Assembly (NCBI GenBank): GCA_024278755.1
Contig: JAJRSO010000023.1
Span: 45,201-109,200 of the forward strand
Reading direction: 5' to 3'
Length of the DNA stretch: 64,000 bases
Source: Calditrichota bacterium
Lineage (GTDB): Bacteria > Calditrichota > Calditrichia > Calditrichales > Calditrichaceae
Shown: piece by piece, positions 52,751-61,401 of the stretch
Layout of the letters: every line of letters begins with the position of its first letter
How positions within the stretch are numbered: position 1 is the stretch's first letter
Notes under the pieces: model-generated
What the model saw: only the letters and a program-made list of their open reading frames with translations
What the model was told of the DNA's origin: nothing
Databases searched by the model: none
Position numbers and translations under genes: made by a program

Positions 52751-53350
52751 ATGGCAAAAATTTGTACCGATGCCGGACACGGCGGCCAGGATAGCAGCGC
52801 CGTTTGGCAGGATGCGCTGGAAAAAGACTTAAACCTGTTATATACAAAGGCATTAAATACCGAACTAAAAAAACGGGGGCACACCGTTTTTACTACCCGT
52901 ACATCGGATGTGCAGGTGCCGCCACTTGGCACACGCTGCCGGCTTGTGAACGAGCATTATCGGCAGCAGGCGCCGCAATTTGATTTAATTGTTTCCATTC
53001 ACTGTAATGCCGCCGCCATTAAAGAAAATGGGGTTTATAAAGCCGTTTCATCACGGCGCGGTTTGTATGTTATTTATAGTCAGGAATCAGAAGCAAGCAG
53101 GACGGCCGCACAGACTATTTCGAAGCAATGTGCCGCCGCTGATATTCATTTGAATCATCACGGGAGGTTGTCTACCGTGCAGTTGGGCCGGGCGTTGGCC
53201 GGGATTCATAAAACAATCCCGCCGGCGGTGTTGATTGAATTGGGATTTATGACCAATCCCGAAGAATTAGCCCTGTTAAAATCCGATACATACCGGGAAG
53301 AGATGGTAAAAACTCTTGCGGATGGAATCGAAAAATACCTGTTTGCCTGA
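52751..53350 (+). CDS. N-acetylmuramoyl-L-alanine amidase without signal peptide
   Basis: This 199-residue zinc amidase (Amidase_3 family) cleaves the bond between peptidoglycan sugars and stem peptides. Zinc ligands are His10 (DAGHGG), Glu24 (ALEKDLNLL) and His84 (SIHCNAA), and the catalytic Glu lies in LIELGFMTNPEE. There is no signal peptide or binding domain, as in phage endolysins. ATG 52751 follows a GGAG site; the ATG at 52739 contains that site and is less likely. Three small membrane proteins follow, so export may be by a holin-like neighbour. A cytoplasmic or recycling role is the alternative. Confidence 0.85.
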   Translation: MAKICTDAGHGGQDSSAVWQDALEKDLNLLYTKALNTELKKRGHTVFTTRTSDVQVPPLGTRCRLVNEHYRQQAPQFDLIVSIHCNAAAIKENGVYKAVSSRRGLYVIYSQESEASRTAAQTISKQCAAADIHLNHHGRLSTVQLGRALAGIHKTIPPAVLIELGFMTNPEELALLKSDTYREEMVKTLADGIEKYLFA

Positions 53351-53416
53351 TTAAACTAACCGATTCAAAAAAAGGCATTATTTTCGTTTAAGAAAAAAAG
53401 AAAAATGGAGGCATAA

Positions 53417-53797
53417 ATGAAAGAACTTCGCGGTTTACCCAGTACCTGGCTGCTCCGTAATTCCAAAGGTTATCCGGATTTTTTATTTACCATTGTGGTT
53501 TTTTCGCTTGCCCTGTTATTTATTGTGCTCATTATCTGGATTTTGTTTGGCATCCTTTCCTTTGCCTATGCCGCAACGCCCAAAGCGGCAACGTTACTAA
53601 AAATAATGGACAGCATGAAAACGGGGCTTGTCTCTCTGGCCGGCATTGTTTTTGGTCTGGCCGGAAGTTATACCGTACGCCGCTATAAATATGACGATCA
53701 TCATGAAGCGCGAATGAAAAGAAAATCCGGCGGTAGTGTGGCGGCAACGCTGATTGAAAAGGGACTAAAGGTCGTTCAGGATAAGGAGGATATTTAA
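53417..53797 (+). CDS. Small two-helix membrane protein, holin-like
   Basis: This 126-residue protein has a strongly hydrophobic segment at about residues 23-52, a second at about 71-88, and a basic, polar C-terminal tail (RRYKYDDHHEARMKRKSGG). Size and topology fit holins, but no holin family is recognised. A GGAGG site precedes the ATG, and the stop overlaps the start of the next gene (TAATG). Position right behind the amidase is the reason for the holin suggestion. Confidence 0.6.
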   Translation: MKELRGLPSTWLLRNSKGYPDFLFTIVVFSLALLFIVLIIWILFGILSFAYAATPKAATLLKIMDSMKTGLVSLAGIVFGLAGSYTVRRYKYDDHHEARMKRKSGGSVAATLIEKGLKVVQDKEDI

Positions 53798-54387
53798 TGT
53801 TTCCCGGAATGGATCTCTCGGTGCTTTTTGATGTTGCCATTATTGCAGTGCCAGTGCTTATTGTCATCTACCTGGTTTTTAAATTTCTGGTTCCTAAAAA
53901 GCCGGCGTTGGGCATTGGTCTTGCTATCGGCGGGGGATTCCTCGGTGCCTGGCTCATACGCCGGCGGCTGAAAGCGGCGTTTGATGTGGAAAAAGAACTG
54001 GCCGCGCATAATGAGATGATGGCCCAATTCAAAGATAAACAAAAGAACAGGGCACAGGCGGTTCTGGCCAATAAGCAGGTGATTGACACACTGGAAAAAC
54101 AGCGTGAAAAATTATCGGAGAAAGCGGAAGAACATAGCACCGAATTACAATTGATTGAAGCAGAACTCGAAGAACGAAAAAAACTGAATACTAAGATTCT
54201 TACTGATTCCGAGGCATTTTTAGATAACAGTGAAAAACGCAGCGAAAACCGTAAAAAACTGCTGGAACAATACGAGGATGAAAACGGCAGCATCAGCGGG
54301 GACGCCCCGTTGGAAGAAGTTTCCAATAAGGGGACGGCCGAGGAGCCGCGTATTGAAATAAACGGTTACCGGTTGATACAAGTATAA
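53797..54387 (+). CDS. Membrane-anchored coiled-coil protein
   Basis: This 196-residue protein has two hydrophobic segments near the N-terminus (about residues 10-30 and 38-53) followed by a long Glu/Lys/Gln-rich coiled coil (about 60-160) and a polar tail. AAGGAGGAT is the ribosome binding site and the ATG overlaps the previous stop. The layout, membrane anchor then coiled coil, resembles an inner-membrane spanin, but two membrane segments are unusual for that. No family was recognised. Confidence 0.6.
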   Translation: MFPGMDLSVLFDVAIIAVPVLIVIYLVFKFLVPKKPALGIGLAIGGGFLGAWLIRRRLKAAFDVEKELAAHNEMMAQFKDKQKNRAQAVLANKQVIDTLEKQREKLSEKAEEHSTELQLIEAELEERKKLNTKILTDSEAFLDNSEKRSENRKKLLEQYEDENGSISGDAPLEEVSNKGTAEEPRIEINGYRLIQV

Positions 54388-54409
54388 TTTGAATTAAATG
54401 GATCCCGCT

Positions 54410-54868
54410 ATGAAAAGACAACGATTAATTCCCCTGTTTTTTTTACTTTTGGTCAGTTTGCTTAATGCGCAGCAAGTCACCAAGGCGCAACTCGCAAAAG
54501 CCCTACAGGAATGTGAGCAGGATTTTCAGGCCGGCAAACAGCAGATTGAAATTTTGAGTAAAGCATTAAAAGCGACAAACCATTTAATCGATCGTCAAAC
54601 GGCGGTGAGCGATAGTTTAATCACAAATTTGCGCACGCAATTGGTTTTGCAGGATTCCGTTACCACACTGTTAAAAGCAAATGCCGATACATTGCATATG
54701 ATGGTAACCGACTACAATAAAAAACTGGATGAAGTGAATAGCCTCTATATCCGTGAACTGAAGAAAAGAAGCAGACCCTGGTTTTTAAGCGGCAACGGTT
54801 TGCAGGGGTTATCTTACGGACTTTTCATCGGCGCGGCTTTAGGGTTAATTTTTGGCATTGCTCTATAG
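54410..54868 (+). CDS. Exported coiled-coil protein with C-terminal membrane helix
   Basis: This 152-residue protein has a signal peptide-like start (KRQRLIPLFFLLLVSLLNAQ), a helical coiled-coil middle (residues about 30-120), and a hydrophobic glycine-rich C-terminal helix (GLSYGLFIGAALGLIFGIAL). The ATG at 54410 follows GGAT with good spacing; ATG 54398 is the alternative. It ends the amidase cluster. It may be an envelope-spanning or lysis-related protein, judged by company only. Confidence 0.6.
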   Translation: MKRQRLIPLFFLLLVSLLNAQQVTKAQLAKALQECEQDFQAGKQQIEILSKALKATNHLIDRQTAVSDSLITNLRTQLVLQDSVTTLLKANADTLHMMVTDYNKKLDEVNSLYIRELKKRSRPWFLSGNGLQGLSYGLFIGAALGLIFGIAL

Positions 54869-55744
54869 ATTTTCGGTACTATGTCGTTTTGTATGGGGCG
54901 TTTTTTTATGCCGCGGACGAACACCGATTTTCAGAGATTACTCTTTTTCGCTGTTTATTGTTTCGGTGGTTAGATTTATTTGCGTTCATTAGCGCATTCA
55001 CGGCTAAGATTAATTTTTTAAGCGCGAATGCGCTACGTTTTGCCAGGGAAAACTAAAACAGAACAAATAGAATTGCTCGGTCTTTCTCCTGTTTCTTTGG
55101 TGTGCCCGACTCTGGCGTGATGGTAATCGGTGGCTTTTCTTTTTTGTATTTGTTCTTACCCGCACGGATCGACTTAGCGCCAGATTTTCTTTACCTGATA
55201 GTTCTTTGTGATGTGGAACCTCACAGGATTCGTACCGTTTTTTGTATAAAACAAATACACGGAAAAGTTGATAATTGAAAGTTCTCTGTTGAATAGTTCA
55301 TATTGTTCCGCTAAACAGGCAATTACATGTTTACTTTACTAATTCCTCCGCGTTACTTCGTGTCAAACCTTCGTGTTGTTTCGCGTTAAAACAAAAAACG
55401 CTGCGAATCGACAAGATTTCGCCGCACACGGCATTTGGGTGTTTGTAATTGAATAGTCTCCTATTCAAAAAATATTCAATATCTACCGAAAAATAATCAA
55501 ATTTCATATTTATTATTTATATTCCTCCGCGTTACTTCGTGTCAAACCTTCGTGTTGTTTCGCGTTAAAACAAAAAACGCTGCGAATCGACAAGATTTCG
55601 CCGCGGTTTCGGTTTCGGTTTTTATTTCTTATCGAGCGCACCTTTACGAAACGGCGCCTCTTTATTTAACCGAAATAAATTCGCCTTTTATCTGCGTTTC
55701 CAGTATTTTACACACTTTTAATTTTCAATTATTGAATCAATAGA
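54869..55744. other. Large gene-free gap with composite repeat
   Basis: 876 bases between the amidase cluster and the FAD oxidoreductase. Holds the A-B-A composite repeat (55343-55604), a GCCGCGGACGAACACCG trace near 54911, and a partial A-like piece near 55218. No supported gene; one 63-codon frame across the repeat is chance. Confidence 0.6.
55343..55604. repeat. Composite A-B-A repeat, copy 1
   Basis: Two nearly identical 83-bp A units (55343-55425 and 55522-55604; each contains CGCGTTACTTCGTGTCAAAC and AACGCTGCGAATCGACAAG) flank a 96-bp B unit rich in A and T. The same A-B-A order recurs at 61.1-61.4 kb. Confidence 0.85.
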
Positions 55745-58633
55745 ATGATTAAACAAAACACGGTTTCTGCCAACCACGAACAAAAAATAAATGCACGCAT
55801 CAAAGGGGAAGCCTCTTTCAGTCCGGCTTCCCGCGCCCTGTATTCTACCGCGGCCTGTATGTATAAAATCCTTCCGGAGGGTGTGGTCTATCCCCAAACA
55901 ACCGCCGATGTACAAGCCGTTTTATCCTATGCGCGTGAACACGGTTTATCGGTAACCGCGCGCGGCGCCGGATCCAGTCTTGCCGGGCAAGCGGTTAACA
56001 AAGGCATCATCATCGATTTTTCCCGTTTTATGAATGGGATTCTCGGTTACGATCCAAAAACGGAAACGGTACGGGTACAACCGGGCGTCATCTACGGCGA
56101 CTTGAATCGCCGGCTTAAAACCTACAACCGCTATTTTCCTCCCGATCCTTCCAGCGGCGAGTACTGTACCATCGGCGGGATGGTGGCCAATAACGCCGCC
56201 GGAGCGCATTCCCTGCAAAACGGTTCGACCGTTGATTATATCGAATCCCTGGAGATTGTTTTACATAGCGGAAAAATCCTGCGTACTAAAATCCGGCAGG
56301 AGAGCTCGGATTCTTTTCAGACCTTCCTAGAGCAGGATACGGAACACAGCCGTCTCGCTTCTCAGATTCATCAAATCCTTAACCACAAAAAAGAGACGAT
56401 TGAACGGTTTACGCCGAATGTGCGGAAAAATGCCTCCGGCTACCGCCTGGAAAAAGTATTGCAAAACGGTTCCTTCAATCTGGGGAAACTCTTCTGCGGT
56501 TCGGAAGGCACGCTGGGCATTATCACAGAAATAACCCTGCGGCTCAAAACGCCGCCCCGTTATAAAAATCTGACGGTAATTAATTTTGACCGACTGCAGG
56601 ATGCCGCTGCCGCTATCGAGTCAATTTTAAAACTGAATCCATCGGCTGTGGAAATGATGGAAAAAAAGGCCATGGAACTGGTGCGTCGTTTCCGAAAGGA
56701 TTTACATGATTTCTATCCCGCGAATATTGAAAGTCAGTTGTACGTAGAGTTTAGCGGCGATTCGGAAGAAAAAATCGAAGCGCAATCGGCAGAATTAATT
56801 CGGTTTATTCAAACCGGATTCTCCGATGGAGCTGCCTGCACAAAGACTTCCGATAGCCGGGAACAGGCCGAATTGTGGAAAATTCGCAAAGCCAGCTTCC
56901 CACTGGTCTATCAGCAAAAGCGGCCCGAGAAGGTACCTGCCTTTATCGAAGATTACGTGGTACAACCCAAAGATATCGGTCGGTTTATCTCCTTTTTATA
57001 CCGCCTTTATGAAAAATACGACACCGAAGCGATCATTCTGGGACATGCGGGAAACGGGAATTTCCATACCCGGCCCTATATCAATTTTTCCAAATCATCC
57101 GATCTGCAGAAGATGCATAAAATTTCGGAAGAGGTTACAGCCGAAGTTCTGAAAATGGGTGGATCCATCAGCGGAGAACATGGTGATGGGCGTGTCCGCG
57201 CCCACCTGTTGAGGGAACAGGCCGGTCCCCTGTATGCTGTGTATGAGCAGGTAAAACATCTCTTCGACCCGCAAGGGATTTTAAATCCGGAGGTTAAAAT
57301 AAGCCGGAAAAACCAGTTGACTGAAAATCTGCGTTTCGATCCTGCCTATAAACGTATAGAAGAAAAAACACTGCTCCATTTTGATGATGACGATTACTAC
57401 TACGAAATTGAAAAATGCCATGGCTGTAGCGCCTGCCATCAGAGTAACTACACAACCGCCATGTGTCCGGTGTTTCAGATAACCGGCGAAGAGCTGGCTT
57501 CTCCGCGAGGAAAAGCGGATATCCTGCAGAATTTGATTGCCGGTGACCTTTCTGCGGATTTTAGCACTGAAAAAGATTATAAAAAAATGCTGGACTATTG
57601 TATTTACTGTGAAGAATGCTTTGTAGAATGTCCCTCCCATGTGGATGTAGGCCGTCTCCTGTTGGAACATAAAGCCCGTTATCGCAGCGAGCATAGCGCC
57701 GGGATTACCCAGTTGGTTTTGGAACACAGTGAAATAATGAGTAAAGTACAATCTTGGGCGGCGCCTCTTGCAAATCCGTTAATGCAACTGAAACCCGTAC
57801 GGGTTTTAATGGAAAAAACAATGGGCATCGATCGCAGACGTCCGCTGCCAAAGGCGGAACCGGTTTGGCGATTCCGTTCCAATAATAAAGCGGAACGGGT
57901 AGAAGATCCCATCGACAAAGTGGTTTTATTCCATGATTTGTATGCCCGTTATAATAATTCCAGACTGACGGCTCTGGCGCTAAAGGTGCTAAAGTCGCTG
58001 GATGTTCAGGTCGAATCCGTACCGCTGGGCAGCGCGGCCATGCCGGCAGTGGTGTACGGAAATCTGGCGCTGGCCCGGACAACCATCAATAAATCAGTGT
58101 CCGTTCTGGCAGACTATGTGGATAAGGGGTTTACTATTCTTTCGACGGAACCGACTGCCGTATTGGCTCTGAGCAAGGAGTGGCCGGATGTTTTAGCCAC
58201 GCAGGAAGTTAAAAAAGTTGCCGCCAATATCCGGGAGTTTTTTGATTATGTGCTGCAACTCATCTCCGATTATAAAATAATTTTTAATTTTAAAACGGTT
58301 AAGCAAACCTTTGGCTACCACGCCCCTTGTCATTTAAAGGCGCTACAAATCGGCCGGCCCGGAGTAGAACTTCTGCGCCGTATTCCCGGTGTAACGATAA
58401 ATGAAATAGACCGCGGGTGCTGCGGAATTGCCGGCACTTATGGCTTTAGGAAGGGTAAAAACGGTTACGAGCAGTCCATGAAAATCGGGAGGGCGCTGTT
58501 TGAAGAATTAAAGAAGCCGGAAAATATGCTAGGCTTATCGGAGTGCAGCACCTGCCGAATGCAGATGGAACACGGGGCGCAGAAAGAAACGGTGCATCCT
58601 ATCGAAGTTCTGGCCGAATCGTTGGGATTATAA
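55745..58633 (+). CDS. FAD-linked oxidase with 4Fe-4S and CCG domains (YdiJ/GlcD-GlpC type)
   Basis: This 962-residue protein combines a VAO-type FAD domain (residues about 45-190; ARGAGSSLAGQAV), an FAD-oxidase C-terminal domain ending ISGEHGDGRVRAHLL (about 280-500), two 4Fe-4S Cys clusters (CHGCSACHQSNYTTAMCPVF; CIYCEECFVECPSHVDVG) and two CCG-type Cys-rich modules near the end (APCHL, GCCGIAGTYGF, ECSTCRMQMEHG). It resembles YdiJ, a 2-hydroxyacid dehydrogenase that passes electrons to the membrane pool. D-lactate or D-2-hydroxyglutarate are plausible substrates. No clear ribosome binding site is seen at the ATG. Confidence 0.92.
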   Translation: MIKQNTVSANHEQKINARIKGEASFSPASRALYSTAACMYKILPEGVVYPQTTADVQAVLSYAREHGLSVTARGAGSSLAGQAVNKGIIIDFSRFMNGILGYDPKTETVRVQPGVIYGDLNRRLKTYNRYFPPDPSSGEYCTIGGMVANNAAGAHSLQNGSTVDYIESLEIVLHSGKILRTKIRQESSDSFQTFLEQDTEHSRLASQIHQILNHKKETIERFTPNVRKNASGYRLEKVLQNGSFNLGKLFCGSEGTLGIITEITLRLKTPPRYKNLTVINFDRLQDAAAAIESILKLNPSAVEMMEKKAMELVRRFRKDLHDFYPANIESQLYVEFSGDSEEKIEAQSAELIRFIQTGFSDGAACTKTSDSREQAELWKIRKASFPLVYQQKRPEKVPAFIEDYVVQPKDIGRFISFLYRLYEKYDTEAIILGHAGNGNFHTRPYINFSKSSDLQKMHKISEEVTAEVLKMGGSISGEHGDGRVRAHLLREQAGPLYAVYEQVKHLFDPQGILNPEVKISRKNQLTENLRFDPAYKRIEEKTLLHFDDDDYYYEIEKCHGCSACHQSNYTTAMCPVFQITGEELASPRGKADILQNLIAGDLSADFSTEKDYKKMLDYCIYCEECFVECPSHVDVGRLLLEHKARYRSEHSAGITQLVLEHSEIMSKVQSWAAPLANPLMQLKPVRVLMEKTMGIDRRRPLPKAEPVWRFRSNNKAERVEDPIDKVVLFHDLYARYNNSRLTALALKVLKSLDVQVESVPLGSAAMPAVVYGNLALARTTINKSVSVLADYVDKGFTILSTEPTAVLALSKEWPDVLATQEVKKVAANIREFFDYVLQLISDYKIIFNFKTVKQTFGYHAPCHLKALQIGRPGVELLRRIPGVTINEIDRGCCGIAGTYGFRKGKNGYEQSMKIGRALFEELKKPENMLGLSECSTCRMQMEHGAQKETVHPIEVLAESLGL

Positions 58634-58646
58634 AACGGAAACGATA

Positions 58647-59639
58647 ATGAATTTTGAACGCGAATTTAAACATATCAGCCAACTGATCGAAACAAGTTCT
58701 CGCTTTGTATTGCTGAGTCATGTGCATACCGACGGCGATGCGCTGGGTTCATTGATTGCTTTGTACCACTATCTTAAAAACAGAGGTAAAGAAGTTTTTG
58801 TTTGTGTACCCGGAAAAATACCCGATAAATACTCTTTTTTAAATACGGGGCAAATAGTCAATCTCGGCTCCCGCGCAAAGCAGATAGCTGGAATTGCCAA
58901 AGCCGAAGTTGTTTTTATTTTGGATATTAGCGCTTTAAAACGGCTTGATATTTATTATGAAAATGTAAAAAACAGCAGCGCTGTAAAAGTGGTAATCGAT
59001 CATCACCCGATTGAGCAAGGCTGGACAGATGTGGCCGTTGTAAACGTCGAGAGGATTGCCACGGCAGAACTTATTTTTGAGCTGTTTAAGTTTTTGCAGG
59101 CGGAAATTACCTTTCCTATCGCTCTTGCTTTGTATACGGCCATCCTTTCCGACTCAGGCAGTTTTCGCTTTTTTAAAACGGATGCGTTTACCTTTCGGAT
59201 GGCGGCGGAACTGGTGGAAGCCGGAGTGGAACCGGCAAAAGTTTACAGTCTCGTATTCGAAACCGCGCATACCAATCAACTACGCAGCTGGGGAACCCTG
59301 CTGGCCCATATTAAACGTGAAGAAGATCGATCGTGGCTGATTGTCAGTCGGGAATTTATGCGCTCCAATGGATTGCAACTGCACGAAGTGGACGGCCTGA
59401 TCGATATAATTCGCCGGGATGAACAGGCCAACGTCTTTATCGTTTTTGTGGAGAAAGAGGCAGATGAGATTTTAGTGGGATTGCGTTCCAAAGATAGTTT
59501 TGATGTGGGAAGCACCGCCCGGGCCTTTGGCGGCGGCGGGCATTTTCATGCGGCCGGATTTACCAGCGACCATACGCTGGATGAAACGGTAATAAGAACA
59601 TTGAATAGAATAAAAGCAGATGCAGGAGAGAAAGAATGA
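58647..59639 (+). CDS. DHH-family phosphoesterase, NrnA-like
   Basis: This 330-residue enzyme has the DHH motifs in order: HVHTDGDALGSLIAL, FILDISALKRLD, VVIDHHP, and YTAILSDSGSFRF, and the DHHA1 domain ending in GGGGHFHAAGF. Relatives degrade short RNA oligonucleotides and dephosphorylate pAp. It starts 14 bases behind the oxidoreductase gene and overlaps aroC by ATGA, so translation is coupled. Confidence 0.92.
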   Translation: MNFEREFKHISQLIETSSRFVLLSHVHTDGDALGSLIALYHYLKNRGKEVFVCVPGKIPDKYSFLNTGQIVNLGSRAKQIAGIAKAEVVFILDISALKRLDIYYENVKNSSAVKVVIDHHPIEQGWTDVAVVNVERIATAELIFELFKFLQAEITFPIALALYTAILSDSGSFRFFKTDAFTFRMAAELVEAGVEPAKVYSLVFETAHTNQLRSWGTLLAHIKREEDRSWLIVSREFMRSNGLQLHEVDGLIDIIRRDEQANVFIVFVEKEADEILVGLRSKDSFDVGSTARAFGGGGHFHAAGFTSDHTLDETVIRTLNRIKADAGEKE

Positions 59640-60799
59640 TCCGCTTTTTAACGGCAGGGGAATCGCACGGGCCGGGTTTGATGTCGGTGATCGAAGGCTT
59701 CCCGGCAAATGTGCCCATCAATTTAGAACAGGTGAATAATGAATTATTCCGCCGCCAGCAGGGCTATGGCAGAGGCGGGAGAATGCGTATTGAACAGGAC
59801 GAAATTGAAGTTTTGTCCGGAATTCGTTTTGGTAAAACTCTCGGTAGCCCCATCGGTTTTGAGCTGCGTAATAAAGATTGGAAAAACTGGGCAGAGGTGA
59901 TGAACCAGCAAACGCCGTATCCGGGGCGGGAGATCAGCCGTCCACGTCCGGGACATGCCGATTTAAGCGGGTTTTATAAATACGGATTCGATGATATGCG
60001 CAATGTGCTGGAACGCTCTTCTGCCCGGGAAACGGCCATGCGTGTGGCAGTGGGGGCCTTTGTGAAACAGTTTTTGTTCGCGCTTGACGTGCAGATTCAT
60101 TCGCATGTGCTGCAAATAGGCAGCGTAAAATCGAGTGCGGAGAGCCGGGAAAAAGCGTTGTTAATGCCGGACCTAAACAAACAGGCCGATGCGTCGCCGG
60201 TGCGTTGCGTGGATGCCGAGGCTGAAAAACAGATGATGGCTTTTATCGATTCCGCCAAAAGCCAGGGCGATACCGCCGGCGGAGTCGTACAAATTGTTGT
60301 TAAGAATCTTCTACCCGGATTAGGCAGCTATGTGCATTGGGATCGAAAGCTGGACGGACAACTGGCAGGGGCGTTAATGTCGATTCAGGCGGTTAAAGGC
60401 GTGGAGATCGGCGTTGGGTTTAAAGGCGCCGATCGGCCGGGATCGGAATTTCATGATGCTCTTTTTTTTGAGAACGGCCAAACCGTTCATAAAACAAACC
60501 GCGCCGGCGGTATCGAAGGCGGCATGTCCAATGGCGAGGATATTGTGATTCAGGTAATGATGAAACCGATCCCCACCCTGATGAAACCGTTACAGTCGGT
60601 TGATATGATTACAAGAGAGGTGTTTCTGGCGCACAAGGAACGCAGCGACATTACGGCGGTTCCGGCTTTGGCAGTAATCTGCGAAGCGGTTGTGGCGCCG
60701 GTGATTGCCAATGCACTTATGGAAAAATTCGGCGCGGATGCACTCGAAGAGATTAAACGATCCTATCAAAATTATAAAGAAAAAACAGAGGGGAACTAA
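59636..60799 (+). CDS. aroC: Chorismate synthase
   Basis: This 387-residue FMN-dependent enzyme converts EPSP to chorismate at the end of the shikimate pathway. Signatures are GESHGPGLMSVIEGFPANVP, GRMRIEQDEIEVLSGIRFG and RSSARETAMRVAVGAF, and the C-terminal HKERSDITAVPALAVI. An AGGAGAG site lies before its ATG inside the preceding gene. Three bases after its stop a UGA-containing selenoprotein gene begins. Confidence 0.96.
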   Translation: MIRFLTAGESHGPGLMSVIEGFPANVPINLEQVNNELFRRQQGYGRGGRMRIEQDEIEVLSGIRFGKTLGSPIGFELRNKDWKNWAEVMNQQTPYPGREISRPRPGHADLSGFYKYGFDDMRNVLERSSARETAMRVAVGAFVKQFLFALDVQIHSHVLQIGSVKSSAESREKALLMPDLNKQADASPVRCVDAEAEKQMMAFIDSAKSQGDTAGGVVQIVVKNLLPGLGSYVHWDRKLDGQLAGALMSIQAVKGVEIGVGFKGADRPGSEFHDALFFENGQTVHKTNRAGGIEGGMSNGEDIVIQVMMKPIPTLMKPLQSVDMITREVFLAHKERSDITAVPALAVICEAVVAPVIANALMEKFGADALEEIKRSYQNYKEKTEGN

Positions 60800-60802
60800 A
60801 AC

Positions 60803-61027
60803 ATGCATATTAAAATTGAATATTGTGTCGTTTGAAACTACTATTCCCGGGCGGTCAGCCTGGCCGAAGAGATTAGAAAAGGACTCGGAATTGACGCCGA
60901 GTTAAAAAAGAGCAGCGGGGGACGTTTTGAGGTTTTTGCGGATGATGTCCTTGTGTTTTCCAAAACACAGCTTTTACGGTTTCCGGAACCGGGAGAGATT
61001 ATTCCGCTGATTAAGAAAAAAAAGTAG
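60803..61027 (+). CDS. SelW/Rdx-family selenoprotein with in-frame UGA (Sec)
   Basis: Reading TGA at 60833-60835 as selenocysteine gives 74 residues starting MHIKIEYCVVU and continuing NYYSRAVSLAEEIRKGLG, with SSGGRFEVFADD, VFSKTQLLRFPEPGE and a lysine-rich end. This matches the SelT/SelW/SelH (Rdx) thioredoxin-like family throughout; the redox motif is CxxU at residues 8-11. Homologues with Cys in place of Sec are common. A GAGGGG site precedes the ATG, three bases after aroC. A hairpin with the expected bacterial SECIS position and loop follows the UGA. Function is thiol/selenol redox chemistry of unknown partner. A Sec pathway (selA, selB, selC, selD) must exist elsewhere. Treated as a stop, the UGA would leave ten residues. 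Confidence 0.9.
60847..60863 (+). promoter_or_regulatory. SECIS-like hairpin downstream of the Sec UGA
   Basis: CCGGGC and GCCTGG pair over six positions (one G-U) around the loop GGTCA, giving a 17-base hairpin that begins 11 bases after the UGA. Bacterial SECIS elements known from E. coli are 17-base hairpins 11 bases after the UGA with GGUC in the loop. No bulged U is apparent. Confidence 0.65.
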
Positions 61028-61401
61028 GCGGGTGTCGATTCAACAGATGTATTTTAATCTGTAGAGAATACGGATAATTTTTGGTTTCTCCTTATTCTTT
61101 GTGCTTTCTTGTGTTGCTTTGTGCCAGAATACTACTCTGTGAATATTTCTTCGTGTTGCTTCGCGTTAAAACAAAAAACGCTGCGAATCGACAAGGCTTC
61201 GAAGCATGTGGCATTTGGGTGTTTTTAATTGAATAGTCTCCTATTCAAAAAATATCCAATATCTACCGAAAAATAATCAAATTTCATATTTATTGTTTAT
61301 ATTCTTTCGCGTTACTTCGTGTAAAACCTTCGTGTTGCTTCGCGTTAAAACAAAAAACGCTGCGAATCGACAAGGCTTCGTTGCGTAAATGAAAGTAAAG
61401 A
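61028..61401. other. Gene-free gap with composite repeat
   Basis: 374 bases between the selenoprotein gene and the convergent TPR gene, mostly the second A-B-A repeat. No terminator or other gene was recognised. Confidence 0.55.
61149..61385. repeat. Composite A-B-A repeat, copy 2
   Basis: Truncated A unit (61149-61204), B unit and full A unit (61302-61385), in the same order and orientation as at 55343-55604, with scattered substitutions (GACAAGGCTTCG instead of GACAAGATTTCG in both A units). Confidence 0.82.

Noticed and set aside
53868..54326. 152-codon minus-strand frame over the coiled-coil membrane protein
   Set aside because: Ser/Phe-rich shadow of a Glu/Lys-rich coiled coil; the plus-strand gene has an AAGGAGGAT site and overlaps its neighbour.
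55552..55743. 63-codon ORF before the FAD oxidoreductase
   Set aside because: It begins inside the repeat A unit and has no domain or ribosome binding site.
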